The notes below the pieces were generated by a model that saw only the letters and a program-made list of their open reading frames with translations, was not told where the DNA came from and did not search any database. From Gracilibacillus orientalis (lineage in GTDB: Bacteria; Bacillota; Bacilli; Bacillales; Amphibacillaceae), in the NCBI RefSeq assembly GCF_900114645.1, contig NZ_FOTR01000009.1:152221-216220 (forward strand): a stretch of DNA of 64,000 bases, read 5' to 3'. Each line of letters starts with the position of its first letter. The stretch's first letter is position 1. This document shows positions 7,265 to 16,646 of the stretch, one piece after another. Both the position numbers and the translations under genes were made by a program.

Positions 7265-8809
7265 TTATTGAAGGATACGAAAATAACTAGTTGTGTTTGG
7301 AACCAGTTCGTCCCTTTTTAAAAGGTCATCAGCAATCAATTCTGTCATATCTATCGGAATATCTTTCACCACTTCTTTGTCTTTAAACATATGATAGTCT
7401 CCACCACCACTAGCCCGATAATTGTTCATGACGACTTGAAATTCTTGATTTAGATCAAGTGGCTGCCCTTGATATTCCAAGGTAATCACTCGTTCCCCAA
7501 TTGGATTCGATGCCTTTACTTCGTAGTAGATCCCTTGCCACATATCATAATTATAAGGTTGAGGTTTGGGTTTCAAAAAGGTCGGATTAATGACCATTTC
7601 ATTATTTTCCACTTGAAAATAGCTGACGGACTTTTCTATAGCATCTTTTATATCATGCCCTGTGATTTTCAGTACCTTAAGCGTATTGGGATAAATATAA
7701 TTAGATACAATATCTCTCATCGTTATTTGTTCTGGGAAACCTGGTGACTGGTCGTGAAATAATGCTGTGCAAGAAATATCTGCCTTCGCTATATCCAACT
7801 GCAATTGATTAATATAGTTAATAAAAGGATGTCCTTCTAACCGTACTTCCATTGGATCATGTATTTCCATATCACCCTTCACGGTTGTTATAGTTTGATC
7901 TAAAAAGGCTTGGACAGCTCTTTCTTCCTCTAGTATGCTATTTTCCACTTGGCTATCTACTATTGTCTGTTCATCTACATAGTGCAGAGTAGAAGTAATT
8001 GATTGGATCGTCTGATCAATTTCTAATGTTATTTCTGCTATAGCTTGACCATTATTCCCTGGTTGAACAACTGTTACGCCATTAATCTTTTCTGTTAAAA
8101 AACGATGCTGGTGACCTGTAATTAATATATCTATTCCCTCTACTTCCTGGCAGATTTGATAACCTTGATTTTCTCCTGTTAAATCTTCAGTCAATTCACC
8201 TGTTTGAGGATCACGTTCCAATCCACCGTGGTAACTAACAACCATTACATCTGGTGCTTCTGTTTTACGAATTTTTGTTACCCAATTCTTTGCTGACTTA
8301 CAGGCATCTTCAAATGTAAGATTTTCTATATGATTAGGGTCCTCCCAATTGGGTATGTAATGTGTCGTTAACCCTAAAATGGCGAATCGGATACCCGCTA
8401 TTTCTTTGATCATATAGGGCTTACCTAGAAATGGCTGGTGCGTGTTATTATCGATTATATTAGCAGATAACCAAGGAAAATCGGATGCTTCGACTGCCTC
8501 TTGTAAATATTGCAATCCATAATTAAATTCATGATTACCTATTACCGCTAGATCATAGTTTAATTGATTGGCAACATTAATCATTGGACTGGGTTGATCT
8601 GGCTGCTTTTTGGCAAAGTAATATGTAAAGGGACTTCCTTGAATAAAGTCTCCGTTATCGATTAATATCGTATCATTTTTCTCCTTTACCTTTTTTATAA
8701 TAGTAGCTGTTTTTGCCAAACCTATATGTTCTTCTTGATTGTTGCGATAATTCGTGGGCATGATATATCCGTGTACATCACTTGTTACACAAATTGAAAC
8801 TGTCTTCAT
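7265..8809 (-). CDS. yunD: Cytoplasmic 5'-nucleotidase / UDP-sugar hydrolase-like phosphoesterase (YunD type)
   Basis: 514 aa. The N-terminal calcineurin-like metallophosphatase domain shows the metal-ligand series TSDVHGY, DNGDFIQGS, GNHEFNYG, VSYHGG and TGHQHRF. The C-terminal 5'-nucleotidase domain (about 315-505) ends with a NNYRASGGGDY-type substrate segment. No signal peptide, unlike secreted homologues, matching the YunD group. Start at 8809: AGAGGAGGAG precedes this ATG, while the frame extends 11 codons across that ribosome site. Upstream lies a four-repeat PhoP box (8874-8912) and a TATAAT at 8846-8841 with a poor -35, so phosphate-starvation control is plausible; the box is shared with a divergent transcript. 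Confidence 0.85.
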   Translation of the reverse strand: MKTVSICVTSDVHGYIMPTNYRNNQEEHIGLAKTATIIKKVKEKNDTILIDNGDFIQGSPFTYYFAKKQPDQPSPMINVANQLNYDLAVIGNHEFNYGLQYLQEAVEASDFPWLSANIIDNNTHQPFLGKPYMIKEIAGIRFAILGLTTHYIPNWEDPNHIENLTFEDACKSAKNWVTKIRKTEAPDVMVVSYHGGLERDPQTGELTEDLTGENQGYQICQEVEGIDILITGHQHRFLTEKINGVTVVQPGNNGQAIAEITLEIDQTIQSITSTLHYVDEQTIVDSQVENSILEEERAVQAFLDQTITTVKGDMEIHDPMEVRLEGHPFINYINQLQLDIAKADISCTALFHDQSPGFPEQITMRDIVSNYIYPNTLKVLKITGHDIKDAIEKSVSYFQVENNEMVINPTFLKPKPQPYNYDMWQGIYYEVKASNPIGERVITLEYQGQPLDLNQEFQVVMNNYRASGGGDYHMFKDKEVVKDIPIDMTELIADDLLKRDELVPNTTSYFRILQ

Positions 8810-8840
8810 TTTGACTCCTCCTCTAAACCTATTATCTAAC

Positions 8841-8869
8841 ATTATAACGATAGATATTGGAATTAGGAA
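8841..8869 (-). promoter_or_regulatory. Candidate yunD promoter with weak -35
   Basis: TTCCTA (8869-8864), a 17-nt spacer and a perfect TATAAT (8846-8841). The poor -35 suits an activator-dependent promoter; the PhoP box starts 5 bp upstream. Confidence 0.5.
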
Positions 8870-8873
8870 AAAC

Positions 8874-8912
8874 TTTACATTATCTTAACTGAGACTTAAC
8901 ACCCTATTTTCA
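8874..8912 (+). promoter_or_regulatory. PhoP box, four repeats at 11-bp period
   Basis: TTTACA (8874), TTAACT (8885), TTAACA (8896) and TTTTCA (8907) recur at exactly 11-bp spacing, the arrangement of Bacillus PhoP-binding sites (TT[ACT]ACA with about 5-nt gaps). For a plus-strand start near 8934, given the TATAGT at 8922-8927, the repeats cover about -60 to -22, the usual place for PhoP activation. Confidence 0.65.
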
Positions 8913-8933
8913 TTTATTTGATATAGTTAAAGT

Positions 8934-9028
8934 GTTCCAAATTGAGCAATGCTGCAAAGATTGCTTTCTCACAAAATGATAGCCCCTTTTTCTTTTGGCC
9001 GATGATTATGTCATCGGCTTTTCTTTTT
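8934..9028 (+). ncRNA. Candidate PhoP-controlled small RNA, about 95 nt
   Basis: Between the PhoP box with TATAGT and a strong terminator there is no convincing ORF. The RNA would have a 5' hairpin (AGCAAT 8945-8950 with ATTGCT 8960-8965), an open C-rich stretch AGCCCCTTTTTCTTTT, and a terminator (GCCGATGA/TCATCGGC, 8998-9018, then TTTTCTTTTT). This layout is that of C-rich regulatory RNAs in Firmicutes such as FsrA or RoxS, but the sequence is not recognisably either. An 18-codon frame at 8949 has no ribosome site. Confidence 0.5.
8998..9028 (+). terminator. Terminator of the candidate small RNA
   Basis: Perfect 8-bp stem GCCGATGA/TCATCGGC with a TTATG loop, followed by TTTTCTTTTT on the plus strand. 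Confidence 0.85.
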
Positions 9029-9049
9029 GTAGTTAATAGATAAATTAAT

Positions 9050-9108
9050 ATAAAGTAACACTTCCATCAGTCAGGTTTTACGGACGATTAGCACAATGAT
9101 AAAACACC
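9050..9108. repeat. Dispersed intergenic repeat C, copy 1
   Basis: ATAAAGTAACACTTCCATC followed by GGTTTTACGGACGATTAGCAC. Related copies lie at 14676, 18002 (inverted) and 46093, each in an intergenic space next to gene 3' ends. Confidence 0.75.
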
Positions 9109-9149
9109 CTGACATCCCTTCTGTTCATGTAATTCAAAATAGATAAAAA

Positions 9150-9445
9150 CTGCAAAGTAATGAAAATTCTGTTTAGTATAGCTTTTTTCCATTCTTCTGA
9201 AGTTGAATGCTAATTCGTCGCTGCGGAAAAGCACTCCCTTTCCGTGGGCACAGGCTTTGAGCTAACTTGGTAAAGAAAACCACTTTACCAAGTGGATCTT
9301 CAGCTTGCGCTGGTCCCACAGGAGTGTCGCATTTTTCCGCAGCTTAGATTAGTTTTCTGGTAAAGTGAGAAGAAATCCATAGAATATAATTCCTTGGTTT
9401 TTACTCTATAGGAAGCAGAACATCACGTGTCCGAAGACCCCACAG
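9150..9445. repeat. Dispersed palindromic repeat B, copy 1
   Basis: The core at 9220-9343 has near-perfect inverted ends GCTGCGGAAAA and TTTTCCGCAGC, inner arms CACTCC...GTGGG matching CCCACAGGAGTG, and a central hairpin with ACTTGGTAAAG/CTTTACCAAGT. The flank AAGTGAGAAGAAATCCA after the core recurs after the copy at 63447 and, inverted, before the copy at 24424, so the unit is larger than its core. It fills most of the gap between the small RNA and the nitroreductase; no gene is visible here. Confidence 0.8.
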
Positions 9446-9546
9446 CGGAGGTATAACACTCACTTACTTCAGAATGGTAGGAAACAAATTCACAACAAGT
9501 TTACTTCACAGTTTTTATTTTCTCTGCAATGTTGCCTAGCAGCAAA

Positions 9547-9582
9547 AAAACGCATCAGAGTCTAATACTTCCGATGCGTTTT
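9547..9582 (-). terminator. Terminator of the nitroreductase gene
   Basis: AAACGCATC and GATGCGTTT pair around a 16-nt loop, overlapping the stop codon, with a T-run on the minus strand. Confidence 0.8.
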
Positions 9583-10147
9583 ACTCTATAACGGTAATTC
9601 TTTTGTTTGCTGATGTTCTTGGAATCGGGGCATGGTTTTTTGCCGGGTACCCTACTTGTATTTGTCCTACTACTCTTTCATCTTCTTTTAAGCCGATCAA
9701 TTCTGCTGTTTCTTCACAGAAGGCCAATTTTCCTGTTTTCCAAAAAGTACTTATTCCTTTTTCCCATGCTAATAAACTAAAATTCTGAATTAAGCAACTG
9801 GAAGAAGCATAGTCCTCTTCTCTTAATTTTTCTTGTGGATTTAATTTATTTATGACAAAAAAGATATATGGTACATTCATAATTTTGTGATAGGCATTAT
9901 CGCTCACTATTTTTAATTCTTCATCTGAATTACTATTAGTTTTGGAAATTGTGACTTGACGGTTAATATCTGCCAGTTTTTTTTGTGCTTCTCCTTGTAT
10001 AAAAACAAAACGCCATGGTTCTGTCATTTTATGATTGGGAACCCAAATAGCTGTTTCTAATAATTCTTCTATTAAACTTTTTGAAACCTCTTTATCACGA
10101 TAGGCAGCTATTGAACGACGTTCTTTAATTAGCTGTTGTAGGTTCAT
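9581..10147 (-). CDS. Nitroreductase family FMN oxidoreductase
   Basis: 188 aa. The N-terminal RRSIAAYRDKEVS matches the FMN-binding RRS/RRA motif of the family, followed by AIWVPNHKMTEPWRFVF, and a later GQIQVGYPA matches the conserved glycine segment near the C-terminus. These enzymes reduce nitro compounds, quinones or flavins with NAD(P)H; the substrate cannot be inferred. The ATG at 10147 follows AAGGAGGAC; the frame runs 12 codons further but lacks a second ribosome site. Single-gene unit, divergent from the methionine operon. Confidence 0.85.
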   Translation of the reverse strand: MNLQQLIKERRSIAAYRDKEVSKSLIEELLETAIWVPNHKMTEPWRFVFIQGEAQKKLADINRQVTISKTNSNSDEELKIVSDNAYHKIMNVPYIFFVINKLNPQEKLREEDYASSSCLIQNFSLLAWEKGISTFWKTGKLAFCEETAELIGLKEDERVVGQIQVGYPAKNHAPIPRTSANKRITVIE

Positions 10148-10321
10148 GGAGATGTCCTCCTTGTTATTGATAATCATTTTCAACTAAAATTTAGCATATC
10201 ATATATATAGGAAGTGTCAAGTTATCCAGTATAATTCGTACCATAATTTTCAAAATGCACTTGAATTTGGTTGATTATTGATGTAGAATACTATCAAATG
10301 TTACTAACTGAATAGTTTTTT

Positions 10322-10425
10322 CTTATCCTGAGAGGTGGAGGGACTGGCCTTACGATACCTCAGCAACCGTCTGTAATTGACAAGGTGCTAATTCCAGCAA
10401 GCATAACGTGCTTGGAAGATGAGAG
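10322..10425 (+). promoter_or_regulatory. SAM-I (S-box) riboswitch
   Basis: Classic conserved core: CTTATCCTGAGAGGTGGAGG, then GACTGGCC, GATACCTCAGCAACC and AAGGTGCTAATTCC, with P1 closed by CTTATC (10322) and GATGAG (10418-10423). S-adenosylmethionine binding should favour the downstream terminator and switch off methionine synthesis. Confidence 0.97.
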
Positions 10426-10438
10426 TCTTTTTCTAATT

Positions 10439-10470
10439 AATCTCCGTCTTTCTATAGCCGGAGATTTTTT
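10439..10470 (+). terminator. SAM-I expression-platform terminator
   Basis: AATCTCCG (10439-10446) pairs with CGGAGATT (10459-10466), followed by a T-run, between the aptamer and the yitJ-type start. Confidence 0.9.
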
Positions 10471-10498
10471 ATATTTTACAGAAAAGAGGTGAAACTTA

Positions 10499-12343
10499 AT
10501 GTCTAATTTAATCACTAGTTTACAAAATGGGTTAATGGTCGCTGATGGAGCAATGGGGACTTTACTTTACTCCCATGGAGTGGATCGATGTTTTGAATCT
10601 TATAACACTACTCATCCCGATGAAATTCTTCATGTTCATCAAACCTATCTTGATGCCGGCGCAGAAATTATTCAAACCAACACATATGGAGCGAACTATA
10701 TTAAATTGTCTCGTTTTGGTTTAGAAGATCAAGTACATCAATTGAATACCAAAGCGGTTCAGCTTGCTAAGACTGCTGCTAAAAACCGAGCATTTGTCTT
10801 AGGAACAATTGGTGGAATTAGAGGGGTTCAAAAAATAGTAACTTCCAAAAAGGAAATTCTCCGCAGCTTTAAAGAACAACTATTCTCACTATTATTAGAA
10901 GGTGTGGATGGCATATTACTGGAAACTTACTATGACTTCGAAGAAATCAAGCAAGTGTTAGAGATTGCTAGACAAGAAACAGATCTACCAATCATTGCAA
11001 ATGTATCGATGCATGAACCTGGTGTGATGGAAAATGGGATCCAGCTAGCAACTGCCCTCCAAACACTAGAAGATATCGGTGCAGATGTTGTAGGAGTCAA
11101 TTGCCATTTAGGGCCTCATTATATGATCAAAGCCCTGGAGTCTGTTCCGCTTCTTGAAAAGGCTTTTTTAGCGGCATATCCAAATGCCAGTCTCCCTGCT
11201 TATCAAAATGGTAAGTTGGTTTACAGCCAGCATAGCCACTACTTTGAGCGATGTGCGAAGGATTTCCGTGATCAGGGAGTTCGCCTAATAGGTGGATGCT
11301 GTGGTACAACACCTGAACACATTAGGGCACTCCAAGACGGTATTAGCGACCTAGAACCTATTAAGGAAAAAGAAATTAAGCAAGTAACATTTACCGAAAA
11401 CACACATGACCAGCAACCACCACTACGAACAACACTTGCAGATAAGGCTCAAAAACGACACACCGTTATTGTGGAATTAGACGCACCAAAACATCTGGAC
11501 ACAGACTCCTTCATGGATGGTGTGTTTGCATTGGAGAATGCTGGGGTTGATGCCATTACATTAGCTGATAATTCCTTAGCTACTCCACGTATTAGTAATC
11601 TAGCAATGGCCGTAAAAATGAAGCAAGCAGGTTGTCACACAACACCACTTATCCATTTGACATGTCGTGACCGAAATTTAATCGGGCTTCAATCCCATTT
11701 AATGGGACTTCATACATTAGGCTTACATGAAATTCTAGCCATTACGGGAGATCCGACTCGAATAGGTGGTTTTCCGGGAGCATCATCTGTTTTTGATGTA
11801 ACATCTGCTGAATTAACCAAGCTTATTAAACAGTCTAACCAAGGACTTTCTTTCTCTGGTAGTTCTTTAAAAACAAACACCCAATTTCAAGTAGCTGCTG
11901 CATTTAATCCTAATGTAGCTAATCTCGAAAAAGCAGTGAAAAGAATGGAACGGAAGATAAAACATGGTGCGGACTACTTTTTGACACAGCCGATATTCAA
12001 TCATGAGCAAATTATCGAGTTACATCGACATACCAAACATATTGATAAACCCATTTTCATTGGAATAATGCCACTCACTTCCCATCGAAATGCGGAATTT
12101 CTTCATCATGAAGTACCGGGCATGAAACTGTCTGATGAAGTTCGTTCAAGAATGCAGCGTCATGATAACCGCCAAGATAGTTTACAAGAAGGTTTGCAAA
12201 TCGCCAAGGAATTAATCGAGACGGCTATGAACTATTTTAATGGCATTTATATTATTACTCCGTTTATGCGCTATCCATTAACAGTAGAACTTACAAAGTA
12301 TGTTCATCAGCAAGCTAAGTCAGTAACAAAAATAAAAAATTAA
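10499..12343 (+). CDS. yitJ: Bifunctional homocysteine S-methyltransferase / 5,10-methylenetetrahydrofolate reductase (YitJ type)
   Basis: 614 aa. The N-terminal half (about 1-285) is a zinc homocysteine methyltransferase domain: [15 protein letters not shown] start, a GVNCHLGP segment, and the paired zinc cysteines in [17 protein letters not shown]. The C-terminal half (about 320-605) is a MetF-like reductase barrel with [40 protein letters not shown] and FLTQPIF. It makes methyl-tetrahydrofolate for MetE, 16 bp downstream, in one operon under the S-box. GAGGTG precedes the ATG. Confidence 0.95.
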   Translation: MSNLITSLQNGLMVADGAMGTLLYSHGVDRCFESYNTTHPDEILHVHQTYLDAGAEIIQTNTYGANYIKLSRFGLEDQVHQLNTKAVQLAKTAAKNRAFVLGTIGGIRGVQKIVTSKKEILRSFKEQLFSLLLEGVDGILLETYYDFEEIKQVLEIARQETDLPIIANVSMHEPGVMENGIQLATALQTLEDIGADVVGVNCHLGPHYMIKALESVPLLEKAFLAAYPNASLPAYQNGKLVYSQHSHYFERCAKDFRDQGVRLIGGCCGTTPEHIRALQDGISDLEPIKEKEIKQVTFTENTHDQQPPLRTTLADKAQKRHTVIVELDAPKHLDTDSFMDGVFALENAGVDAITLADNSLATPRISNLAMAVKMKQAGCHTTPLIHLTCRDRNLIGLQSHLMGLHTLGLHEILAITGDPTRIGGFPGASSVFDVTSAELTKLIKQSNQGLSFSGSSLKTNTQFQVAAAFNPNVANLEKAVKRMERKIKHGADYFLTQPIFNHEQIIELHRHTKHIDKPIFIGIMPLTSHRNAEFLHHEVPGMKLSDEVRSRMQRHDNRQDSLQEGLQIAKELIETAMNYFNGIYIITPFMRYPLTVELTKYVHQQAKSVTKIKN

Positions 12344-12359
12344 AAGGAGTTTTCACACA

Positions 12360-14657
12360 ATGACAACGATTTTTAGTGCCAATTTAGGTTACCCACGTAT
12401 TGGAGAAAAAAGAGAATGGAAAAAAGCAATTGAAGCATTTTGGAAAGGAGATATTGACGACAAATCACTTAAAGAACAAACAAAAAAATTACGCTTAAAC
12501 AATTTGAAAAAGCAAAAAGAACACGGAATTGATTTTATTCCTGTAGGAGACTTTTCATTTTATGATCATATATTAGACACAGCCGTTTCTTTCAATATTA
12601 TACCGGAACGATTTAATCATCATAATCCTAAAGACTTGTCTAGCTATTTCGCCATTGCTCGTGGTGAAACAAATGCTGTAGCAGCTGAAATGACAAAATG
12701 GTTCAATACGAATTACCACTATATAGTGCCGGAATTAAAAGGAACTACACCAAAATTAATCGAGAACCGGGCATTACACTATTATGAAGAAGCAAAAGAA
12801 GAATTAAATATTGATGGAAAGCCTGTCATTGTCGGACCCGTCACATTTGTGAAACTTGCTAAAGGCTATCAAGAAAGTGAATTGGAGAGCTGGGTTAACC
12901 GATTACTACCATTGTATGAACAAATCCTTAGCGAATTAGCAGCGGCCGGAGCCAAGTGGGTGCAGATAGATGAACCAATTTTAGGCACCAACCTTTCCGA
13001 AAAGGAACTACAACTTGTAGAACAAGTTTACCAAACGATCGATAACAAGGTATCAGGTATTCAAATCATTTTACAAACCTATTTTGAGACTGTTCAACAT
13101 TATGAGCGAATTACAGCTCTACCGGTAAAAGGAATTGGCTTAGACTTTGTGCATGGGGATAATTTGGCATTAATCGAAAAGTTTGGCTTTCCTTCTGATA
13201 AAGTTTTAGGCGTTGGTATTATCAACGGACGCAATGTGTGGCGTGCTGATTTAGAGGAAAGATATCAGCTTTTACAAAATATCCAGCAAGTAGCAAATCC
13301 AGAAACATTGGTCGTACAACCTTCCTGTTCCTTATTGCATGTACCTGTGACGAAACATCTGGAGGAAAAGCTAGATCCTGTTGTAAAGGACGGCTTAAGC
13401 TTTGCCAATGAAAAATTAGAAGAATTGCAAAGTCTAACAATCGCTTTACAAGAAGGAAAACAATCTGCTGAGGATGCCTTTAAAGCCAGCGTTCAAGCCA
13501 TTGCCAATTTAGATCAATCCGATTACCGCAGTCAAGCACCTGCCATTGCAAGAAAAGATGCGAAACGCGAGGTCCCTTTTGCAGAAAGAAAGAAACATCA
13601 AGAAGCAACATTAAAACTGCCATTATTACCTACTACTACAATCGGAAGCCTGCCACAAACACAGAAAGTTAAACGAACGAGAACCAAATGGCGTAAAGGT
13701 GATATTTCTGATCAAGCGTACAACGAATTTATAGAAACGGAAACGAAAAGATGGATCAACATTCAGGAAGATCTGGATTTAGATGTGCTTGTTCACGGAG
13801 AATTCGAACGAACAGATATGGTTGAATATTTTGGAGAAAAATTAAAGGGATTTGCGGTAACCGAATTTGGTTGGGTTCAATCCTATGGTTCACGTTGTGT
13901 TAAACCACCTTTATTAGTTGGAAATGTTGAGTGGGAAAAAGCCATCACCGTAAAAGAAATCGCCTATGCGCAGTCTTTAACCGATAAACCCGTCAAAGGA
14001 ATGCTGACCGGAGCTGTTACGATCTTAAACTGGTCATTTGTTCATGAGGGCTTTCCTCGGTTCACAGTTCAAGATCAAATTGCCTTAGCTCTGGAAAAAG
14101 AAGTATTGGCACTTGAAGAAGCAGGAATTAACATTATACAAGTTGATGAGCCTGCATTACGTGAAGGATTACCACTGGATCGTTTAAAATGGCCTGCGTA
14201 TTTTGATGCAGCTGTCAATGCTTTTCAACTTGCAACGTCAACAGTCAAACCAGAAACACAAATCCATACTCATATGTGCTACTCTGAATTCGGAGAAATT
14301 TATGAAGCTATCGATGGATTAGACGCTGATGTTATTTCCATCGAAACTTCTCGGAGTCATGGAGAAATGGTTGAAACCTTTGAAAAGAATGACTATAAGA
14401 AAGAGATCGGGCTAGGGGTCTATGACATTCACAGTCCACGTGTCCCAACTCTTCAAGAGCTTGAGGCAAACATCAAACGTGCCCTGGAAACCATTGATGT
14501 CGAACAATTCTGGATCAACCCTGACTGTGGACTTAAAACAAGAAACGAAGCCGAAACGATCGCTGCCCTAGAAAAAATGGTGGAAGCGGCTAAAAAAGCC
14601 AGAAAGGAATGGGCTAAGGAAACAAAGGAAACGTCTCGTTTCGATGTTTTAAATTAA
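12360..14657 (+). CDS. metE: Cobalamin-independent methionine synthase
   Basis: 765 aa, the normal length. Transfers the methyl group of 5-methyltetrahydropteroyl-triglutamate to homocysteine. The N-terminal folate domain starts [16 protein letters not shown]. The C-terminal catalytic barrel holds zinc ligands in [12 protein letters not shown] and in [11 protein letters not shown], plus [14 protein letters not shown] and [18 protein letters not shown] precedes the ATG by ten bases. Second gene of the S-box operon; pairing with the folate reductase suits the use of methylated folate. Confidence 0.97.
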   Translation: MTTIFSANLGYPRIGEKREWKKAIEAFWKGDIDDKSLKEQTKKLRLNNLKKQKEHGIDFIPVGDFSFYDHILDTAVSFNIIPERFNHHNPKDLSSYFAIARGETNAVAAEMTKWFNTNYHYIVPELKGTTPKLIENRALHYYEEAKEELNIDGKPVIVGPVTFVKLAKGYQESELESWVNRLLPLYEQILSELAAAGAKWVQIDEPILGTNLSEKELQLVEQVYQTIDNKVSGIQIILQTYFETVQHYERITALPVKGIGLDFVHGDNLALIEKFGFPSDKVLGVGIINGRNVWRADLEERYQLLQNIQQVANPETLVVQPSCSLLHVPVTKHLEEKLDPVVKDGLSFANEKLEELQSLTIALQEGKQSAEDAFKASVQAIANLDQSDYRSQAPAIARKDAKREVPFAERKKHQEATLKLPLLPTTTIGSLPQTQKVKRTRTKWRKGDISDQAYNEFIETETKRWINIQEDLDLDVLVHGEFERTDMVEYFGEKLKGFAVTEFGWVQSYGSRCVKPPLLVGNVEWEKAITVKEIAYAQSLTDKPVKGMLTGAVTILNWSFVHEGFPRFTVQDQIALALEKEVLALEEAGINIIQVDEPALREGLPLDRLKWPAYFDAAVNAFQLATSTVKPETQIHTHMCYSEFGEIYEAIDGLDADVISIETSRSHGEMVETFEKNDYKKEIGLGVYDIHSPRVPTLQELEANIKRALETIDVEQFWINPDCGLKTRNEAETIAALEKMVEAAKKARKEWAKETKETSRFDVLN

Positions 14658-14675
14658 AACGAGTAAATTTCACAT

Positions 14676-14735
14676 ATAAAGTGAGGCTAACCATCCGATT
14701 TTTGACCCTCACGGATGGTTAGCACCATAATAAAA
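14676..14735. repeat. Dispersed intergenic repeat C, copy 2
   Basis: ATAAAGTGAGGCTAACCATCCG...CGGATGGTTAGCACCATAATA: the C-family edges (AAAGTGAG, TTAGCAC) around a perfect GCTAACCATCCG inverted repeat that has diverged from the TTACGGACGATTAGCAC of other copies. Confidence 0.6.
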
Positions 14736-14736
14736 T

Positions 14737-14782
14737 ACTCAGGATAAAAGCTATGAAAATTAACTTTTATCCTGAGTTTATT
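14737..14782. terminator. Bidirectional terminator between metE and dctM
   Basis: CTCAGGATAAAAG (14738-14750) and CTTTTATCCTGAG (14764-14776), a perfect 13-bp stem with a 13-nt loop between converging genes. Confidence 0.8.
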
Positions 14783-14809
14783 ATAATAGAAGTCTTTTAT
14801 TTAATTATT

Positions 14810-16087
14810 TCACTCCAAAAAGGACGGTAAAAATAACGAGAATTGTGGAATATACGCTACAAGCATCAATACGATTAACATCGCACTATAGAATGGCAGC
14901 ATGCCTTTTGACGTTTTTTCTATTGGTATTCGCCCTATAGCAGACCCAACAAACAGAACGGAGCCTACAGGTGGAGTAACTAATCCTACAGCTAAGCATA
15001 AAATTAATACGACACCAAAATGAACCGGGTCCATTCCCACTGTAGTTGCCACAGGTAATAATATAGGGGTTGTAATAAGAATTAATGGTGCCATGTCCAT
15101 TACCGTGCCTAATACAAGTAAAATGACAACAATAAAAAATATCGTTACATAATTATTAGGTGACATACTAATCAGAGCTTCTGATACCATTGTTGGCACT
15201 TTTAATAATGCTAACAACCATCCAAATGAAGAAGAGGTTGCTATTAAGAACATCACCATTGCTAACGTTTTAAATGTATTATGCAAAATATGAACAAATC
15301 GGCTGATTGGAATCTCTCTATAAACGAAAAATGTGATGATGAATGCATAGAGTGCCCCAATTGCTGCAGATTCAGTAGCAGTAAAGAATCCACTTAGAAT
15401 TCCTCCCATAATTAACACTACTGTCAATAACCCAAGTATTCCCTCCCAAAAAATTCTTGGTATCTCTTTTCGATCAATCTTTTCACCTTTCGGATAATTT
15501 CTTTTTACTGCTATAACATAAGTCAGGATCATTAAGATAAGACCGAGTAACAGCCCTGGTCCTAATCCTCCCATAAACAATGCACCAACGGATACACCAC
15601 CTGCAGCTGTGGAATAAATAATCATATTATGACTAGGTGGTATCAACACACCTTGAGCAGCACTTGAAATCGTAACAGAAACTGCATAATCTGAGTCATA
15701 ACCGTTTTTCTTCATCATTGGAATTAAAACGGAACCTAAAGAGGAAGTATCAGCTAAAGCAGATCCTGAAATGCCACCAAAAAAGGTACTTGTAAGTACG
15801 TTGACCATTGCTAGTCCGCCGCGAATCTTACCAATTATTACGTTTGCCAAATTAATTAATCTCTTTGAAATCCCACCTTCATTCATAAGCTCTCCGGCTA
15901 AAATAAAAAATGGAATAGCTAAAAGTGAAAAAGAGTTCACGCCACTTACCATTCTTTGCAGAATAGCAGCTGGTTCTATCCCCATATATACCCCGGTTAT
16001 TAAAGAGGAAATGATTAATGTTAGCGCAATGGGTACTCTAAATAACAACAATATGATAAAACTACCTAACAAGATCGCTACTTCCAT
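14810..16087 (-). CDS. dctM: TRAP transporter large permease subunit
   Basis: 425 aa, almost wholly hydrophobic with about a dozen membrane segments. Family landmarks are the N-terminal LLLFRVPIALTL, FFGGISGSALADTSSLGSVLIPMM, IPPSHNMIIYS and VGLVTPPVGSVLFVGSAI. It forms the sodium-coupled channel of a DctPQM importer for carboxylates or sugar acids. The frame opens with GTG at 16102, but the ATG at 16087 has AGTGAGG before it and lies 4 nt after the dctQ stop. The substrate is not shown by sequence; the promoter's XylR-like operators suggest a sugar-derived acid. Confidence 0.92.
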   Translation of the reverse strand: MEVAILLGSFIILLLFRVPIALTLIISSLITGVYMGIEPAAILQRMVSGVNSFSLLAIPFFILAGELMNEGGISKRLINLANVIIGKIRGGLAMVNVLTSTFFGGISGSALADTSSLGSVLIPMMKKNGYDSDYAVSVTISSAAQGVLIPPSHNMIIYSTAAGGVSVGALFMGGLGPGLLLGLILMILTYVIAVKRNYPKGEKIDRKEIPRIFWEGILGLLTVVLIMGGILSGFFTATESAAIGALYAFIITFFVYREIPISRFVHILHNTFKTLAMVMFLIATSSSFGWLLALLKVPTMVSEALISMSPNNYVTIFFIVVILLVLGTVMDMAPLILITTPILLPVATTVGMDPVHFGVVLILCLAVGLVTPPVGSVLFVGSAIGRIPIEKTSKGMLPFYSAMLIVLMLVAYIPQFSLFLPSFLE

Positions 16088-16091
16088 AATC

Positions 16092-16592
16092 TTAAGCCTC
16101 ACTTTTCTCGTTATTTAATTCCTGATGCAAACCTTTCTTAAACAGAAGTTCCACTCCATAAAAAATGATAAACAGTCCACCAACCGGAATACTTGCATAT
16201 AAGTAACTGGATTTCAATCCTGTTCCTGGCATAGTTGAGCCACCCATTAATACAATGAAATGATATCCATAATATACCATCATGGCACCAAATCCAATGA
16301 GTAATAGTTTGGAAAGATAATCAAAGATATGTTGAACTGACTTTGGGAACATATTGACAAACAATCCTAAAGCGATATGAAGTTTTGCTTTTACACCATA
16401 GGCTATTCCCAGAAATGTTATCCAAACAAGTAAGAGCCTTGAAAGTTCTTCTGACCAAGATGGCGTATAACTAAAAAACTGCCTTGAGAAAACTTGTACT
16501 ATAATGACAACAACCATTGTTGCAAGCATAGTTAGCGCAGTAAACAAGAAAATTCTATCTATCAATGACTTGATGCTCTTCATAATATTCAT
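16092..16592 (-). CDS. dctQ: TRAP transporter small permease subunit
   Basis: 166 aa with four predicted membrane segments; the family hallmark SWSEELSRLLLVWITFLG lies after the second segment. It partners DctM and docks the binding protein. AGGAGG stands 7 nt before the ATG at 16592. Middle gene of dctP-dctQ-dctM, 54 bp after dctP and 4 bp before dctM. Confidence 0.92.
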   Translation of the reverse strand: MNIMKSIKSLIDRIFLFTALTMLATMVVVIIVQVFSRQFFSYTPSWSEELSRLLLVWITFLGIAYGVKAKLHIALGLFVNMFPKSVQHIFDYLSKLLLIGFGAMMVYYGYHFIVLMGGSTMPGTGLKSSYLYASIPVGGLFIIFYGVELLFKKGLHQELNNEKSEA

Positions 16593-16646
16593 AATAGATC
16601 CTCCTAGAAAATGAAGGAGAGAACTCCTCTCCTTCTAATTTCTTCT

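Noticed and set aside
8949..9005. 18-codon ORF within the candidate small RNA
   Set aside because: No ribosome site, and it runs into the terminator stem.
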